Assembly (NCBI GenBank): GCA_021647345.1
Contig: JAKIUX010000039.1
Coordinates: 1 to 7,282, forward strand
Direction: 5' to 3'
DNA from: Hydrogenimonas sp.
GTDB lineage: Bacteria; Campylobacterota; Campylobacteria; Campylobacterales; Hydrogenimonadaceae
DNA length: 7,282 bases
The notes under the pieces: model-generated
The model's database searches: none
What the model was told of the DNA's origin: nothing
The model's input: only the letters and a program-made list of their open reading frames with translations
Program-made: the position numbers and the translations under genes
Shown: positions 5,923-7,282 of the stretch, one piece after another
Layout: each line of letters starts with the position of its first letter
Position numbering within the stretch: the first letter of the stretch is position 1

Positions 5923-7282
5923 GGTTTTCAAAACTCCTTATACCTACACTAAAAGAGGCGCCTAAAGACGCGGTTTTGCCAAGTCACATCTATCTTGTCA
6001 GAGGCGGGTTTATACACCAAGTATCAAGCGGTATATACGACTTTTTGCCGCTCGGCAAAATAGTTCTTGAGAAGGTTAGAAAGATAGTCAAAGAGGAGCT
6101 TGATAGAGCCGAATGCCAAGAGGTGCAACTCGGTTTTGTTACCCCTGCAGAGCTATGGAAAAAGAGCGGTAGATATGAAAAGTACGGTGCGGAACTTTTG
6201 AGATTTGAAGATAGAAAAGGGAATGAGTTCGTATTGGGGCCGACCCATGAGGAGATGATGGTAGAGCTTGCGTCGCAGTTCATAAACAGCTATAAACAGC
6301 TTCCGGTAAATCTTTACCAGATCAATCTGAAGTTTCGTGATGAAGCGAGACCGAGGTTTGGTCTTATGCGAGGGCGTGAGTTCATCATGAAAGATGGCTA
6401 CAGTTTTCATGCAGATTACGAGGATATGGTTAGAGAGTTCGAGCGCATGGAGGCTACATATAGAAAAATCTTCACGCGAATGGGTCTTGACTTCAGGGTA
6501 GTCGAAGCCGACAGCGGCGCCATAGGCGGCGAAGGCAGCAAAGAGTTCATGGTACTGGCAGACAGCGGAGAAGATACTATAGTTGTATGCAATGAGTGCG
6601 ACTATGCGGCCAATATAGAGGCAGCAAAGCGTGCCGAGAGAAGAGAAGTGCCTGAACCGCCAGAAGCAGACCTTATGAAGTTCCACACTCCTGGTGTTAC
6701 ATCTATTGAAGATCTATCTAATTTCTTTTATGTAGATCCTTACTATTTAGTTAAGAGTGTGGCCAAAAGAGCACTTTTTGATGAAGGAAAAAGCGAAATA
6801 GTACTCTTCTTCCTAAGAGGGTGCGATGACCTGCAGGAGACAAAGGCGGCCAATAGTGTAGGAGCCAACGAGCTTATAGATGTAACCGAAGAGGAGCTTG
6901 ATAAAGCGGGTCTTGCACCGGGATACATGGGGCCTGTTTCGATAGTAAGAAACCCTATTAAAGATGAGAAAGCGCCACACTATATAGCCCAAAAAGCACT
7001 GCTTGGCGTAAAAGCGGTATTTGATGAAGGGCTTTGCGAAGCATCCAATATGATATGCGGAGCAAATGAGAAAGATTACCATATAGTGGGAGTCGACCTT
7101 GGCTCTATAGAAGATATCGGCTTCGATGATATCGTTCAGGTCAAAGAGAAGGATCCGTGTCCGAAGTGCCAAGGAGAGCTTGCCTATACCAAAGGCATAG
7201 AGGTAGGGCACATTTTTCAGCTCGGCACCAGATATTCGGAGCCTCTCGGAGCTACATTTCTCGACAAAGACGGCAAGTCCAA
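5919..7282 (+). CDS. proS: Prolyl-tRNA synthetase, bacterial type, 3' end missing
   Basis: ProRS charges tRNA-Pro with proline. The frame is open from the ATG at 5919 to the window edge: 454 codons of about 570 expected, so class II motif 3 and the anticodon-binding domain lie outside. Visible are the [18 protein letters not shown] motif 1 region (29-46), the G-P-T-H-E-E loop (107-112) and motif 2 around F-R-D-E-x-R-P-R-F-G...R-E-F-x-M-K-D (139-159). The YbaK-like editing insertion (about 235-395), placed between motifs 2 and 3 as in bacterial-type enzymes, includes T-S-I-E-D-L (261-266). [11 protein letters not shown] follows at 426-436. Two CxxC pairs (C224/C227 and C414/C417) flank the editing domain. 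Translation is probably coupled to hemA through the ATGA overlap. In H. pylori hemC follows this gene. Confidence 0.96.
   Translation, partial: MRFSKLLIPTLKEAPKDAVLPSHIYLVRGGFIHQVSSGIYDFLPLGKIVLEKVRKIVKEELDRAECQEVQLGFVTPAELWKKSGRYEKYGAELLRFEDRKGNEFVLGPTHEEMMVELASQFINSYKQLPVNLYQINLKFRDEARPRFGLMRGREFIMKDGYSFHADYEDMVREFERMEATYRKIFTRMGLDFRVVEADSGAIGGEGSKEFMVLADSGEDTIVVCNECDYAANIEAAKRAERREVPEPPEADLMKFHTPGVTSIEDLSNFFYVDPYYLVKSVAKRALFDEGKSEIVLFFLRGCDDLQETKAANSVGANELIDVTEEELDKAGLAPGYMGPVSIVRNPIKDEKAPHYIAQKALLGVKAVFDEGLCEASNMICGANEKDYHIVGVDLGSIEDIGFDDIVQVKEKDPCPKCQGELAYTKGIEVGHIFQLGTRYSEPLGATFLDKDGKS

Noticed and set aside
6153..6686. 177-codon antisense open frame inside proS
   Set aside because: It lies opposite conserved ProRS catalytic sequence and shows no motif; frames of this length arise opposite such coding regions.
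1..7282. CRISPR array, tRNA or rRNA genes, phage or defence system
   Set aside because: No regularly spaced repeats, cloverleaf-like segments or related protein motifs were seen on either strand.

Overview
The window looks like chromosome of a Campylobacterota (epsilonproteobacterial) species. The main reason is the five-gene run on the right: a DUF2018 protein, a small exported protein, a polyprenyl diphosphate synthase, hemA and proS. As I recall it, this is the order of Helicobacter pylori HP0242-HP0241-HP0240-HP0239-HP0238. The DUF2018 protein is itself a lineage-restricted family. Moderate G+C and a Na+-pumping decarboxylase subunit would suit a free-living marine or vent relative (Sulfurovum, Sulfurimonas or Hydrogenimonas-like), but I cannot name the genus from this sequence.

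Layout: (1) Positions 1-449 hold the 3' end of a Na+-translocating decarboxylase beta subunit (OadB family), with the catalytic membrane-helix residues visible. (2) A strong hairpin lies in the 51-bp gap before a complete AI-2E/TqsA-family membrane protein (501-1535). (3) An insertion sequence of about 1.2 kb follows, at roughly 1618-2837. It carries one intact minus-strand DDE transposase with an HTH domain, bounded by imperfect 22-bp inverted repeats (19/22 identical). The transposase frame runs out through its left repeat and stops in flanking DNA at 1553, 17 bp from the convergent stop of the AI-2E gene. (4) A 5' leader with an extended -10 promoter at 2883-2891 precedes the operon. (5) The operon (3006 to beyond the window end) is tightly packed. 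Its junctions are an 8-bp overlap, a 4-bp gap, a 1-bp overlap and a 4-bp overlap, so the genes are probably cotranscribed and translationally coupled.

How the genes fit together: the operon joins the first committed step of C5-pathway tetrapyrrole synthesis (HemA, which uses Glu-tRNA) with synthesis of the quinone isoprenoid side chain, so it supplies both heme and menaquinone to the respiratory chain. It also carries a tRNA synthetase and two small proteins of unknown role. The IS sits immediately upstream of the operon promoter and appears to have left it intact.

I found no convincing undescribed system. The points most worth a second look are the IS architecture (transposase read-out through the terminal repeat, a repeat-core copy over the transposase start codon, a subterminal hairpin across the promoter, and a wide D-to-E spacing in the catalytic triad) and the two conserved small genes heading the heme/quinone operon.
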